Assembly (NCBI RefSeq): GCF_020531985.1 | Contig: NZ_JAJAVQ010000005.1 | Location: forward strand, 241,806 to 305,805 | Length of the DNA: 64,000 nt | DNA from: Rheinheimera aquimaris | GTDB taxonomy: Bacteria; Pseudomonadota; Gammaproteobacteria; Enterobacterales; Alteromonadaceae | Reading direction: 5' to 3' | In this document: in pieces, positions 10,323-19,386 of the stretch | Numbering within the stretch: position 1 is the first letter of the stretch | Layout of the letters: the number at the start of each line of letters is the position of its first letter | Notes under the pieces: model-generated | The model's database searches: none | Seen by the model: only the letters and a program-made list of their open reading frames with translations | Told to the model about the DNA's origin: nothing | Made by a program: the position numbers and the translations under genes

Positions 10323-11956
10323 AACTACTGAATCAGCACGACTTACAGGATTACATCGACTTTATTGAAAACGAGCAATTTACCGGCCGTTTTCTCAGTG
10401 AGTTCGTTGCCGATACCCAGCGCGTTTATCGTGCTGATGACAGGCCCTGGGTAATTGGTTATAGCGGTGGTAAAGACTCATCTGCCGTAATGACGTTAGT
10501 GTATTTCGCCTTATTAGGCTTAAAACCGGAGCAGCGACATAAACCGGTCTTTGTAGTAGCGTCCGACACCCTGGTAGAAACACCGATGGTTGTTGACCAT
10601 GTTAATAACTCACTAAAAGCTATCGAGTTAGGTGCAAAGCGTGATGGTTTGCCTATTACCTGCCATAAGGTCATGCCCGAGTCGAATAACACTTTCTGGG
10701 CTAACTTGCTGGGTAAAGGTTATCCGGCACCAACGCGCAGTTTCCGCTGGTGTACCGAGCGAATGAAGATAGACCCGGTCAGTAAGTTTATTAAAGATAA
10801 AGTCAGTAACTATAACGAAGTTATTGTTGTGCTGGGCTCCCGCTCACAAGAAAGCGCCTCGCGTGCACAAGTAATTAAAAAGCATAAAATCGACGGCACA
10901 GATTTGGCTGTTCATACCACTCTGGCTAATGCGTTCATTTATACACCTATCGACACCTGGCACGTTGATGATGTTTGGAAGATACTGCGCTTATGCCATT
11001 TAGATTCGCGCTCAACCAGCTATGCCGGAAAAGTTAGTGTTACAAATAAGTGGCTAGACAAATACGACCTGGAATGGGAAACGCCCTGGGGTGGCCGTAA
11101 TCTTATTTTATGGAACCTGTATAAAGACTCTTCCGGTCAGGGCGAATGCCCATTGGTAATTGACGAAACCACGCCATCCTGTGGTAATTCACGTTTTGGC
11201 TGCTGGACCTGCACCGTGGTTACTAAAGACCGCGCCATGGAAAGCTTGATCCAAAACGGCGAAGAGTGGATGCAGCCGTTATTAAAGTACCGCAATATTT
11301 TATCGCGCAGCACTTCACCTAAGCTGAAGAAAAAATACCGCAACCATATCCGTCGTGACGGCCGGCTGGCGTTTAAAACTCTGCGTGAAGATAAAGAGCG
11401 GGTATTAACCGACGATTACACCACAGGCCCTTACAAACTGAAGTACCGACAATTGGCGATGCGCTTACTGCTACGTATTCAAAAGCAATTTAACGATGCC
11501 AAGCGCAATGTCGAGTTAATTACCGTACCTGAGTTACATGCGGTACGCCATGAATGGCTTAATGACCCGAATGAGCCTGATTGGGATGACTCGCTGCCAA
11601 AAATTGTTTTTGAAGAGCTTGGATTAACACTAGATTGGAGTGTTGATGATACTAACCAGTTTGGTCAGACTGAAGGCGAGCTGTTAAACCAGATTGCGCC
11701 CAAACATGGCATTTCGCCGCAAATGCTGAAAAAACTGATCGATCTGGAAACCTCTATGAGTGGTCTGGTGCGCCGCAGCGGTATTTTCGGTAAAATCGGT
11801 AGTCTAATCCAACAAGACTGGGAAAGCGCCGAAGAGATCATTGCCAGTAACTTAGCAATGCGGCAAAACCAAATGCAGCAAAGCAATGAGGTTAAAAAAC
11901 TGGAGCAAGAGCTGAAAGCAATGAATGTTCTGCTGGAAAAGGAGGGCATTCAATGA
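10319..11956 (+). CDS. dndC: DNA phosphorothioation sulfurtransferase DndC
   Basis: A 545-residue member of the PAPS-reductase/ATP-pyrophosphatase superfamily. The PP-loop SGGKDSS is at about residues 49-55. Cysteines expected to hold the 4Fe-4S cluster are in RWCTERMK and in CGNSRFGCWTC. In the pathway DndC activates and passes sulfur, delivered by a cysteine desulfurase (DndA or IscS), into the DNA backbone with DndD and DndE. No dndA is present nearby, so a housekeeping IscS is presumably used. It overlaps dndB and dndD by 4 bp each. The C-terminal third includes an acidic linker and a coiled-coil tail. Confidence 0.95.
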   Translation: MKLLNQHDLQDYIDFIENEQFTGRFLSEFVADTQRVYRADDRPWVIGYSGGKDSSAVMTLVYFALLGLKPEQRHKPVFVVASDTLVETPMVVDHVNNSLKAIELGAKRDGLPITCHKVMPESNNTFWANLLGKGYPAPTRSFRWCTERMKIDPVSKFIKDKVSNYNEVIVVLGSRSQESASRAQVIKKHKIDGTDLAVHTTLANAFIYTPIDTWHVDDVWKILRLCHLDSRSTSYAGKVSVTNKWLDKYDLEWETPWGGRNLILWNLYKDSSGQGECPLVIDETTPSCGNSRFGCWTCTVVTKDRAMESLIQNGEEWMQPLLKYRNILSRSTSPKLKKKYRNHIRRDGRLAFKTLREDKERVLTDDYTTGPYKLKYRQLAMRLLLRIQKQFNDAKRNVELITVPELHAVRHEWLNDPNEPDWDDSLPKIVFEELGLTLDWSVDDTNQFGQTEGELLNQIAPKHGISPQMLKKLIDLETSMSGLVRRSGIFGKIGSLIQQDWESAEEIIASNLAMRQNQMQQSNEVKKLEQELKAMNVLLEKEGIQ

Positions 11957-13944
11957 TCTTTAAACATTTACTGTTGGAAAATTTTCGTGTCTTTTATGGC
12001 AAGCAGCCAATTGATCTGGCCCTGCGAAAAGAGGGAGTTTACCAGCGCCCAATCGTTTTATTTGGTGGCTTAAATGGTGCTGGTAAAACGTCTATCTTAA
12101 CAGCTATCCGCTTAGTACTGCTTGGTAAACGTGCAGTAGGCGATATCCTGAGTAAAAAAGACTATCAGGACTTCTTGGCAGAACAAATTAATAAAACAGC
12201 TTTAACCGAGGATTCAAATACCTGCGCCAAAATCACCTTGGGGTTTACCTACACTCATCACGGTGAGCATAAAAAGTATGAGATCACACGAAGTTGGCAC
12301 AGCCTTACCGATGAACAACTAACTCTGAAAGTAAATGGTGAGCAAGATACCAGCCTGAACACAGAACAGGTACAGTCCTTTTTACACGAGGTGGTACCAC
12401 CCGGTATCGGTGACTTATTCTTTTTTGATGGCGAAAAGATTGCCGAGCTGGCCGAAGATGATACTGGCCGCTATTTAAAAGAAGCCGTTCAGCGCTTATT
12501 GGGCATTGACGTTTTAAACCGCCTCAGTAATGACCTGAAAATTTACCTCAATGAAAACGGCAGTAAAACAGCGGACAAAGATACCCTTAACAAAATTAAG
12601 GCTGCAGAAGCTGACAAACAATTAGCAAAAACTCTTAGCGAGCAATTTCGAGAGAAAGCTGAGAAGCTATCAACGCACCTAGTTGAACTCGATAAAGAAA
12701 TAGCAAGGAAAGAGCTGATTATTCAGGAAAATGACGGTGCCTGGGCCACAGATAAAGATGCCGCGCATGCCAAATTGAATGAGCTGTTAGCCAAAAAACA
12801 AGATTTACAGGCTGAGCTAAAAAGCGAAGTTAATGGTAACTACCCGCTGGCACTGGCCCCAACAGCTATGCAGGCGTTACTGAGCCAACTGCAAGCCGAT
12901 CAAAAGATTAAGCAAGCCAAGGCCTTTAGCAACGAGCTAACCAGCCACCTTGACGGTTTACGTCAACGCTTGCAGACAACACTGGATAAACAAGGTGAAG
13001 CTGCATACAACGAAATGCAGCGTTATTTCGGCCAGATTATTAATGACACAGCCCTGCAAACGCCAAAGTTGGATATCACTGATGCTGATTTTGCCCTGCT
13101 AGAAGCACAAATTGCCGATGCCGGCATCGCTAAAGCCAATGTTGATAAGTTAAATAAGAAACTAACCGATGTTCAGGCAGAGCTAGATCAGTTATCTGTG
13201 CGTATAGAACGCGCGCCTGATGCCGATACCCTGCGCGAGCTATACCAAAGCTTGCGCCAGCTGGAAAAAGAGCGTGACACGGTAAGCCGGGAATATATCG
13301 GCTTAATGCTTAAAGCCAAAGCCTATAAGCAAACCGAGCTTGACTGTGCCAAGCGGCTGGAAAAACTCTACGCAGGTTTAAAAAACAACCACTCTGCAGA
13401 TAAAGCTACGCTGCGGGTCGAGCAAAGCCAAAGCGCCCTGGCAGAGTTTAAAGAAGAGCTGATTAAACTCAGAGTTACCCAACTTGAGCAGCTGTTTATT
13501 GATGCTTATCGCAAACTGGCCAGAAAAGAAGACTTAAAGTTCTCCGCCAAAATTGACGTGAAAACCTTTGATGTAAATCTGGTAGATAGCGCCGGTGTAA
13601 CCATTAACCGTAAATCACTGTCTGCCGGCGAAAAGCAGATTTTTGCTTTTGCCATTTTAGAAGCGCTGGGTAAATTATCCGGCCGGGTACTACCGGTAGT
13701 GGTAGATACCCCGCTTGGCCGATTAGATTCTATCCATCGGGGTAAACTGGTGCGTAATTACTTCCCGGAAGCCAGCGAGCAGGTTATTTTGCTGTCTACC
13801 GACACCGAGGTAGATGAAGATTTCTATCAAGCTTTAGCGCCAAAAATCTCCCACGCCTTTGAGATTGAGTTTAACCAGCAAACTCGTAGCTCAACAGTAA
13901 AAGAAGGCTACTTCTGGCAAGACAAAATTCAGGAGGCAGTGTAA
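11953..13944 (+). CDS. dndD: DNA phosphorothioation ATPase DndD
   Basis: A 663-residue SMC/Rad50-like ATPase. The N-terminal ATP-binding half has Walker A GGLNGAGKTS near residues 38-47. A long coiled-coil region runs from about residue 200 to 500. The C-terminal half carries the ABC signature LSAGEKQIFAFAI and Walker B LPVVVDTPLGRLD. DndD has ATPase and probably DNA nicking activity in the modification complex. It overlaps dndC by ATGA and dndE by a TAATG junction, so dndBCDE is a single operon. AGGAGG at 13931-13936, inside its end, serves as the ribosome-binding site of dndE. Confidence 0.95.
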   Translation: MIFKHLLLENFRVFYGKQPIDLALRKEGVYQRPIVLFGGLNGAGKTSILTAIRLVLLGKRAVGDILSKKDYQDFLAEQINKTALTEDSNTCAKITLGFTYTHHGEHKKYEITRSWHSLTDEQLTLKVNGEQDTSLNTEQVQSFLHEVVPPGIGDLFFFDGEKIAELAEDDTGRYLKEAVQRLLGIDVLNRLSNDLKIYLNENGSKTADKDTLNKIKAAEADKQLAKTLSEQFREKAEKLSTHLVELDKEIARKELIIQENDGAWATDKDAAHAKLNELLAKKQDLQAELKSEVNGNYPLALAPTAMQALLSQLQADQKIKQAKAFSNELTSHLDGLRQRLQTTLDKQGEAAYNEMQRYFGQIINDTALQTPKLDITDADFALLEAQIADAGIAKANVDKLNKKLTDVQAELDQLSVRIERAPDADTLRELYQSLRQLEKERDTVSREYIGLMLKAKAYKQTELDCAKRLEKLYAGLKNNHSADKATLRVEQSQSALAEFKEELIKLRVTQLEQLFIDAYRKLARKEDLKFSAKIDVKTFDVNLVDSAGVTINRKSLSAGEKQIFAFAILEALGKLSGRVLPVVVDTPLGRLDSIHRGKLVRNYFPEASEQVILLSTDTEVDEDFYQALAPKISHAFEIEFNQQTRSSTVKEGYFWQDKIQEAV

Positions 13945-14291
13945 TGCTACCGAATACTATGTGGCTGAATAAGGCCGTGGAAGATGAGCTTAAAAAGCAG
14001 AAAGAGATAACCGGTATTACCCCGAATGTAGCCGCACGTATTGCGTTTTTTAAGTCGATAGAAGCTGGCTTTGTTTACGACAAAAGCCAGCAAGTGCAGT
14101 TAAACGGCACCCTAAAGCTAGATAAAGTCACCTGGCTGGGCATGACCCAGCTAGCGACGGAACTACTGTTGAAACAGCGTTATCCGGACTTTACTGATAA
14201 GGAACTATGGACTGCATGGGCAGCTCACATTGCCATAGCTGTAACATCAGAAAGTACCTTCAGTTCTAATTCTGCAAAGATTAAGGTGTAG
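13944..14291 (+). CDS. dndE: DNA phosphorothioation protein DndE
   Basis: A 115-residue protein of the usual DndE size. In the known structure it is a helical protein that binds nicked DNA. The sequence is recognisable by WLNKAVEDELKKQKEITGIT, NVAARIAFFKSIE and the central WLGMTQLATELLLKQRYP. It follows dndD with a 1-bp stop/start overlap and an excellent AGGAGG site. It closes the core modification operon; no dndFGH or dptFGH restriction genes follow it. Confidence 0.9.
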   Translation: MLPNTMWLNKAVEDELKKQKEITGITPNVAARIAFFKSIEAGFVYDKSQQVQLNGTLKLDKVTWLGMTQLATELLLKQRYPDFTDKELWTAWAAHIAIAVTSESTFSSNSAKIKV

Positions 14292-14293
14292 TC

Positions 14294-15661
14294 GTGTCAG
14301 AGCAGCTCGTAAAAACCGATGGCATAGCGCACGACAAGATTGTAACAACTGACAAGCATACATCGGATCATCAAGCATCTGCCTCTAAAGAGCTGATTAT
14401 CATAAAAAGCGAGCCACAGAGCTCTAAACCATCATCAACAATTTTTGGTGCTGATATAACGGCTGTTGGTTCTTTCTTAACCGTTATTTTCTCACTAGCC
14501 GTAGCTCTCTCAACAATCAGAAAGTATTCAAAAGATTCCGAGCATCAGAAAAAGTTGCTGGAGCGTGACAAGCATTTAGACAGAGTGGCGAAAGCTAAGG
14601 AAAAAATTGAAAAGTTCTATGGTCCTTTAAACTCACTACTGGAAGAGTCGAGAGTTATTTATTCTTACTTCGCGTTAGAAGAAAAGGAAAAACTTAAAGC
14701 AGAAGGTAGTTACTTTAGAACGTTAAGATTTCTTACTGATAACCCTGATAATACACTGCAAGGCTTGGACAGATTTAAAAAGAGTGATCAAGAACTCTTT
14801 AAACATATATTAATCATTTCAGACAAGGTGATTAACCTTATTGAATCTCAAAGCGGATATGTAGATAACCCGGCTTTGCATATTCTACTTGGAAAACTTG
14901 CAGCACATTATCGCGTAATTAAGACTGCGTCTGAAGGGAAACTACACGGCCAAAGCGAAGATCTAGAAAGCATTGTATTCCCTTTGGAAATCAATGGTGC
15001 AATTCATAGTGAAGTATCAAAGCTTCTGAGATTAATTAAAAAAGCAGATGACACAAAGCCAAAGGTTGCAAAAAACAAAACCATCGCTTTTTATGACAAC
15101 AACGCAACTAGTTACTTTGACGCGACTTTCTCAATAGATATGACAGAGATCTATAAAAAAGTGCGCGCTTACGTAGCGAATGGTGGCAGTGTGCTAGATG
15201 CCGGTTGTGGAGTTGGTAGAGATACTCAATACTTTATCCGGCACGGTTTTAAAGTTTCGTCATTCGATGCTTCGGCAAAAATGGTTGAGCTGTGCAACCA
15301 ATACCCCTTTGCATTTTGTGAACAAAAAAGTTTTGCCGACATCGATTATCCGCCCACATTTGATCTTGTCTGGGCATGTGCATCACTTCTACACCTAAAT
15401 AAATCTGAGTTTGAGAGTGCAATTTCTCGACTAGTAAGAACATTGACCCCAGATGGTCATTTCTATTTTTCTCTCAAAAAGAACGTCAATGTAGCCAAAT
15501 CATCTGATAGAGAATTCTATATGTATTCTATCAGTTATATAAATGAACTCCTTACCAATAAATATAAACTATTAGAAATTAGCATGTGGGAAACTAATAG
15601 CAGTATAAGTTCAAGTGAAGTATTCTTGAACTTTTTATATAAGAAACCCACCACACTATAA
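14294..15661 (+). CDS. Membrane-anchored SAM-dependent methyltransferase fusion, dnd-linked
   Basis: A 455-residue protein starting at GTG two bases after the dndE stop. Residues 1-50 are polar. Residues 53-75 form one transmembrane helix (ITAVGSFLTVIFSLAVALS). Residues 80-260 are a charged helical domain I do not recognise. Residues 265-455 are a class I methyltransferase with motif I VLDAGCGVGRD (300-310), FDAS at strand 2 and a motif IV region LVWACASLLHL. The anchored arrangement would put the enzyme on the inner face of the membrane. The region is AT-richer than dndE, which suggests a later addition to the operon. Its substrate is unknown. Confidence 0.7.
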   Translation: MSEQLVKTDGIAHDKIVTTDKHTSDHQASASKELIIIKSEPQSSKPSSTIFGADITAVGSFLTVIFSLAVALSTIRKYSKDSEHQKKLLERDKHLDRVAKAKEKIEKFYGPLNSLLEESRVIYSYFALEEKEKLKAEGSYFRTLRFLTDNPDNTLQGLDRFKKSDQELFKHILIISDKVINLIESQSGYVDNPALHILLGKLAAHYRVIKTASEGKLHGQSEDLESIVFPLEINGAIHSEVSKLLRLIKKADDTKPKVAKNKTIAFYDNNATSYFDATFSIDMTEIYKKVRAYVANGGSVLDAGCGVGRDTQYFIRHGFKVSSFDASAKMVELCNQYPFAFCEQKSFADIDYPPTFDLVWACASLLHLNKSEFESAISRLVRTLTPDGHFYFSLKKNVNVAKSSDREFYMYSISYINELLTNKYKLLEISMWETNSSISSSEVFLNFLYKKPTTL

Positions 15662-15696
15662 ATATTAATTTATATATCTCGGTCGAAACACGATAG

Positions 15697-17409
15697 TTAC
15701 ATACTATGCAAATCAAATTTACTGACAAATAATTTTGTTAACTCGGTTCTGAAACGTGTCTGCCCCATTTTTCTTACATTAGACATTTCCTCATCAGTTT
15801 GATAAGTACTGATGAAATTATTTATTTCATCAATAATTAACTTAACGTCTATCATTTCACGGATTACGTTCTGGTCTATATAAAGCACGTAAAGAACTTC
15901 TATATTGTTAATTCTTCTACCTAGCTCTTTGTAAATCGCCAAAATTTTAAAATATCTTAAAATTAAAAGATGAGATTCTTCAATCTTGAGATTATCAATA
16001 AATATTTCGTCATAATGCTTTTCAAAAATATTCTTTTTACTATTGATACCCTTCTCAGGATAACCTTGAACAGCCATCAAAATCTGTCCAAATTTTTCCA
16101 TTGAAATCTTATACTTATAATCACCTGACTCTAAACCTGTATCCCCAGATTTTCTAGAATAAAAAATATCATGTGCGTCCAAGTATTTTTCCAACTCTAT
16201 CTGCTCTGAGCTGAGTGACTTCAGATCCCATGGTTTTATCGCATTTTGACTATTAGTGTACTCAGCGATTTTATTAATTTCCCCGTCCTCAGAGTCGGAC
16301 ATGAATATTCTCACTAGCACTTCACTTTCAATCAATTTGCTAAAATTTTCTTTACTTTTACTATTAAAATTATGAATTGTACGAACGGTCTGCCCACCAT
16401 TTAGCACCTGAAATCCTTTTATTTCGATTTTCATATTTCCATTTATAGGTAGCACTTTTGCATTGACTGCTTTACAAACAAGCGTTATACCATTGTTATA
16501 TTTAAAAAATTTCTTAGGCTGTTCTTCAAGGGTCTTTAGGATATTACCATTGTACTTTGATTTAAGTACAAAGCCCCTAACGTTGTCATATAAAACTGAA
16601 TAGTCTATCTCTGCATTTATAAGCCTATCAACATCTTCAATCGCCGTTTCGTTTCTTAGCAATTCACAGCTAGAGGTCATTCTGATTATTTCACTGCATT
16701 TAACTCTCGCTATATATGATTTTGAAGTTTCAATAGAATGCTCAGAATATGACATGAATGAATCTTTCGCGAGAATAATAGTTGCATCTAAGTCCTTTGG
16801 TCGGATAGACATGAACTTGCATATGTCTGGCAATGATACATTCTTGACTTCAATTCCATACTTAACTCGAAAATCATCTAGGTGTTTTTTTTCATCTAAT
16901 ACAGGTTTAGCCTCATTACTCACTTGGTAGAGCGTCATATCCCAGTCATCTGTCGGATCGTTAATAATTTTTAGTAGTAGCTCCAACTTGCCTTTTGGCT
17001 TTCCCGTTATTGTTGACACATTTCCAGAAGACAAGGCATTTAGAAATTTGCTTGATGTAAACGCATCATTTAAGTCCTGAGTTTTATCTTGATTAAAAGA
17101 TTCTCGAAACTTAAAATTAAATAGCTTTATTTCCTTTTCTTCTTCATCTATGTAAATTGCATCAATCCCAAAATCATCATCAGTAGTATTATTAAGAACC
17201 TTATTGAAGTTAGTATCAATTATACTATCAACTTGCCTCTCCAAATCCTGCTCATCACACAGAAACTCAATTATAAAAAGATAGAAACCTAATCTACGCT
17301 TTTCTACATCAGATAGATTCACACTAATACCAAAAGAACTCGCCAAAAAATCATAGTACTTCTCACACCTTTTATTCAGTATCTTAAAATCACGTATAGT
17401 CGGAGTCAT
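15697..17409 (-). CDS. AIPR-family (abortive infection phage resistance) protein
   Basis: A 570-residue protein. The family core is visible in the middle: FFKYNNGITLVCKAV, then IKGFQVLNGGQTVRTIH, VRIFMS and AEYTNSQNAIKPWDL. The N-terminal part contains DDFGIDAIYIDEEEKEIKLF followed by FKFRE, which resembles a PD-(D/E)xK nuclease core (GIDA, then strand ending in a lysine). AIPR proteins were named from lactococcal AbiR-like phage resistance and are common in defence islands. It converges on the dnd operon and is AT-rich. Nine bases separate it from the preceding small gene, so they form one operon. Confidence 0.82.
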   Translation of the reverse strand: MTPTIRDFKILNKRCEKYYDFLASSFGISVNLSDVEKRRLGFYLFIIEFLCDEQDLERQVDSIIDTNFNKVLNNTTDDDFGIDAIYIDEEEKEIKLFNFKFRESFNQDKTQDLNDAFTSSKFLNALSSGNVSTITGKPKGKLELLLKIINDPTDDWDMTLYQVSNEAKPVLDEKKHLDDFRVKYGIEVKNVSLPDICKFMSIRPKDLDATIILAKDSFMSYSEHSIETSKSYIARVKCSEIIRMTSSCELLRNETAIEDVDRLINAEIDYSVLYDNVRGFVLKSKYNGNILKTLEEQPKKFFKYNNGITLVCKAVNAKVLPINGNMKIEIKGFQVLNGGQTVRTIHNFNSKSKENFSKLIESEVLVRIFMSDSEDGEINKIAEYTNSQNAIKPWDLKSLSSEQIELEKYLDAHDIFYSRKSGDTGLESGDYKYKISMEKFGQILMAVQGYPEKGINSKKNIFEKHYDEIFIDNLKIEESHLLILRYFKILAIYKELGRRINNIEVLYVLYIDQNVIREMIDVKLIIDEINNFISTYQTDEEMSNVRKMGQTRFRTELTKLFVSKFDLHSM

Positions 17410-17418
17410 ATAACCTTC

Positions 17419-17754
17419 TTATTCACTAATTTTATTCAGAATTGCGAATGCGCATAATGGAGCACATAGATCTAGATCTGCGCGTTTATAAGTAGCTTCA
17501 ACTAACGTTCTAACATCGTCGCCGAGCCGCTCCGTAACCCGTTTTACTCCGCGCTTGTGCAGCTCTTTGCCCAAGCGTCCAAGCTGGGTAAAGTGCTTCA
17601 TATACTCTTGAATTTCTGGCGAGTGCTCGGGCGTAGTGTCGTACCACTCACGGAGTGTGACTATTTCAGCAGCACGCTTTGCCTCAGCAATTTCCCGTTT
17701 TCGGGCTAGAACTTCTTCTGAATTGCGGTCGATCATCACCTTTTCTTTAGCCAC
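17419..17754 (-). CDS. Hypothetical small protein, operon partner of AIPR
   Basis: A 111-residue protein starting at GTG, with AAGGGA correctly placed upstream. It is highly charged, mostly helical and has no transmembrane segment. I do not recognise the family. The tight link to the AIPR gene suggests a partner, regulator or immunity protein, which is inference only. Its base composition is closer to the host average than that of the AIPR gene. Confidence 0.6.
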   Translation of the reverse strand: MAKEKVMIDRNSEEVLARKREIAEAKRAAEIVTLREWYDTTPEHSPEIQEYMKHFTQLGRLGKELHKRGVKRVTERLGDDVRTLVEATYKRADLDLCAPLCAFAILNKISE

Positions 17755-17771
17755 AATAATCCCTTAATTTG

Positions 17772-17978
17772 TTATTCATTAGAGTCCAATCTGGCGCTTA
17801 GCTGAGCCACTTTTAAACGCTTAACAGACTGCAACAGTACACCGCTTGTATTGGCGAGCACGCCTACCGAAATACACTCACTTTTTTTCGGCTTTGATAA
17901 CTCTGACAACCACTACTTTTTGTCGGAGCCAGGCACGGCTTGTTTTAATAACTTGGGGTAGATTTGCACTTCTGTCAT
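17772..17978 (-). pseudogene. Possible decayed small gene with in-frame amber codon
   Basis: From ATG at 17978 the minus strand encodes 21 residues (MTEVQIYPKLLKQAVPGSDK...). It meets TAG at 17913-17915, then continues open in the same frame for 46 more residues to TAA at 17772-17774. The stop lies 17 bp before the GTG of the next operon gene. A frame with a single internal stop, an ATG and operon-like spacing suggests a recently broken third gene, but it could be chance. Start at TTG codon 24 is an alternative reading. Confidence 0.25.
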
Positions 17979-18189
17979 GAGCGGGATTTAAAAGTACTCC
18001 GAGAACTTCTCTAAGCCGCATATTTTTAGCTACCTTGTTGATTTAAAGCGGCTTTGCTACCGCTCCCTAGTAAACAATCTGAAAACACTTTACCACAATC
18101 GGAACGTGTAGCAATCGATAAAGAGTTGACAAATAGACTACATTTCACTGTTTGTAACTGCTTTCTGACCTAGCGCAATCATCAAAACC

Positions 18190-18218
18190 CCGACACCCAA
18201 CCCCAATTTAGTTATAAT
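18190..18218 (+). promoter_or_regulatory. Sigma-70-type promoter of treble-clef gene
   Basis: CCGACA (four of six consensus bases) and a perfect TATAAT are separated by 17 bp, 20 bp before the ATG at 18239. The short leader leaves little room for a ribosome-binding site, and none is obvious. Confidence 0.5.
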
Positions 18219-18238
18219 CCCCAGCTTTGGACGCTACT

Positions 18239-19033
18239 ATGGCCAACGATACCGATTACAACCTGCTGGTACCCACCCGTAGCAACCACTTTAACACCTG
18301 CTTTTACTGCGGCTGCATTGCCGCTACGCATGACTATGCGCCGCCGTTGCAGTATCTGGAGTTTTACCTGGCCACGCGCGAGGCTAGTGAGTTTTTAAAA
18401 ATTCCGGTTTGTAATGAGTGCCATGAGCTGGTGAAGCCCTGCAAGGCCGGTACTTTGGATGAGCGGCACAAATTTGCCAAAACCAAACTGGCTAAAAAAT
18501 ATGCCAAGGCGCTGAGCATTTACGACATGTGGACGACGGAGGAGTTAGCCACTCTGGATTTTAGCCTGCGCCACAGTATTGAAGCGGGGTTAAAGCTGGG
18601 CGCGGAAACCACCGAGCGACTTAACTTTTTTGGCTTTGACTATGAAGCCGGTGGTATTAGCCAGCAGGTGCACGATACCGCGCCGTTGCAGTTTGATGTG
18701 TTTGGCGAGTGCTTTGCTAGTTTTCGTGAGGCGCTGGATTTTGCCAGCAAAGCTTACCGGATACCGAAAAACGCGTTAAAAGAAGCCTTTGCCGATAACG
18801 GCAATAGCTTTGAGCAGGCGATTAACACTATTCACCAACAAACGGCCGAGAAAGAATTTAACCTGCAGCTAAAACAGCAATGTGCCGCCTTTGCCAAACA
18901 GCATAAACAAGCAGTGATTTTTGTGCATAAACAAGTCGAGCGTTACCTAAGTGAAAACGCCGATATGACCATTACCGAAGCACTGCAGCAGTTATACGAC
19001 ACCCGGGTAAAACCGGCCGCCGCCAGGCGCTAA
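18239..19033 (+). CDS. Treble-clef / HNH-like zinc protein of unknown function
   Basis: A 264-residue protein. The N-terminal 75 residues look like an HNH-type treble clef: CFYCGC (C21, C24), then THDYAPP where HNH proteins of this type have a D-H-x-P-P core, then VCNECHELVKPCKAG (C58, C61) followed by a basic helix. The catalytic histidine after the aspartate is a tyrosine here, so nuclease activity is uncertain; H31 precedes the aspartate. The remaining 190 residues are helical and unknown to me. ATG at 18239 is preferred over an in-frame TTG at 18227. It stands alone between the AIPR operon and hipAB. Confidence 0.55.
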   Translation: MANDTDYNLLVPTRSNHFNTCFYCGCIAATHDYAPPLQYLEFYLATREASEFLKIPVCNECHELVKPCKAGTLDERHKFAKTKLAKKYAKALSIYDMWTTEELATLDFSLRHSIEAGLKLGAETTERLNFFGFDYEAGGISQQVHDTAPLQFDVFGECFASFREALDFASKAYRIPKNALKEAFADNGNSFEQAINTIHQQTAEKEFNLQLKQQCAAFAKQHKQAVIFVHKQVERYLSENADMTITEALQQLYDTRVKPAAARR

Positions 19034-19083
19034 GTGTTAAACCAGCCTGGCTTACAAACCCTTAAGCATAGAGCAGGTTAGGC

Positions 19084-19386
19084 TTAGGGTGCTGCCTGCA
19101 CCCGCTCTGACATGGTTTGCACCCGATTTGTTATCACTCTGGCAGCTAATGCCATACCGCCGGGGCGCAACAGGCGCTCAACAATAGACAAACGTGGGTC
19201 GGTATTGCCTTTCTCAACTTCGCGCAGGGTTTTCTCTGACACTTTGCACAGCCTGGCGTAATCGGCCTGTGTTAGCTGATACAAGCGGGTGCGAATAGCG
19301 TGAATAGCCTGACCCAGTGTAATTTCAGCGCGATTTAGCTTGTCTGTTATATCCTGAATCAGGTCAGTATGATTAAGCTGACTCAT
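19084..19386 (-). CDS. hipB: HipB-like XRE-family antitoxin
   Basis: A 100-residue protein with a central helix-turn-helix (QLTQADYARLCKVSEKTLRE, then VEKGNTDPRLS) typical of XRE-family HipB antitoxins that bind HipA and repress the operon. It overlaps the hipA end by 4 bp (ATGA) and lies downstream of it, the reverse of the E. coli hipBA order. Three palindromes upstream of hipA are likely binding sites. Confidence 0.82.
   Translation of the reverse strand: MSQLNHTDLIQDITDKLNRAEITLGQAIHAIRTRLYQLTQADYARLCKVSEKTLREVEKGNTDPRLSIVERLLRPGGMALAARVITNRVQTMSERVQAAP

Larger units (their letters stand above)
17755..18238. other. Intergenic region between AIPR operon and treble-clef gene
   Basis: This stretch of 484 bp has no intact gene. 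On the minus strand its left half holds the possible broken frame at 17772-17978. On the plus strand a likely sigma-70 promoter for the next gene is seen: -35 CCGACA at 18190-18195, a 17-bp spacer, and -10 TATAAT at 18213-18218. A TTGACA at 18126-18131 has no good -10 partner. Confidence 0.5.
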
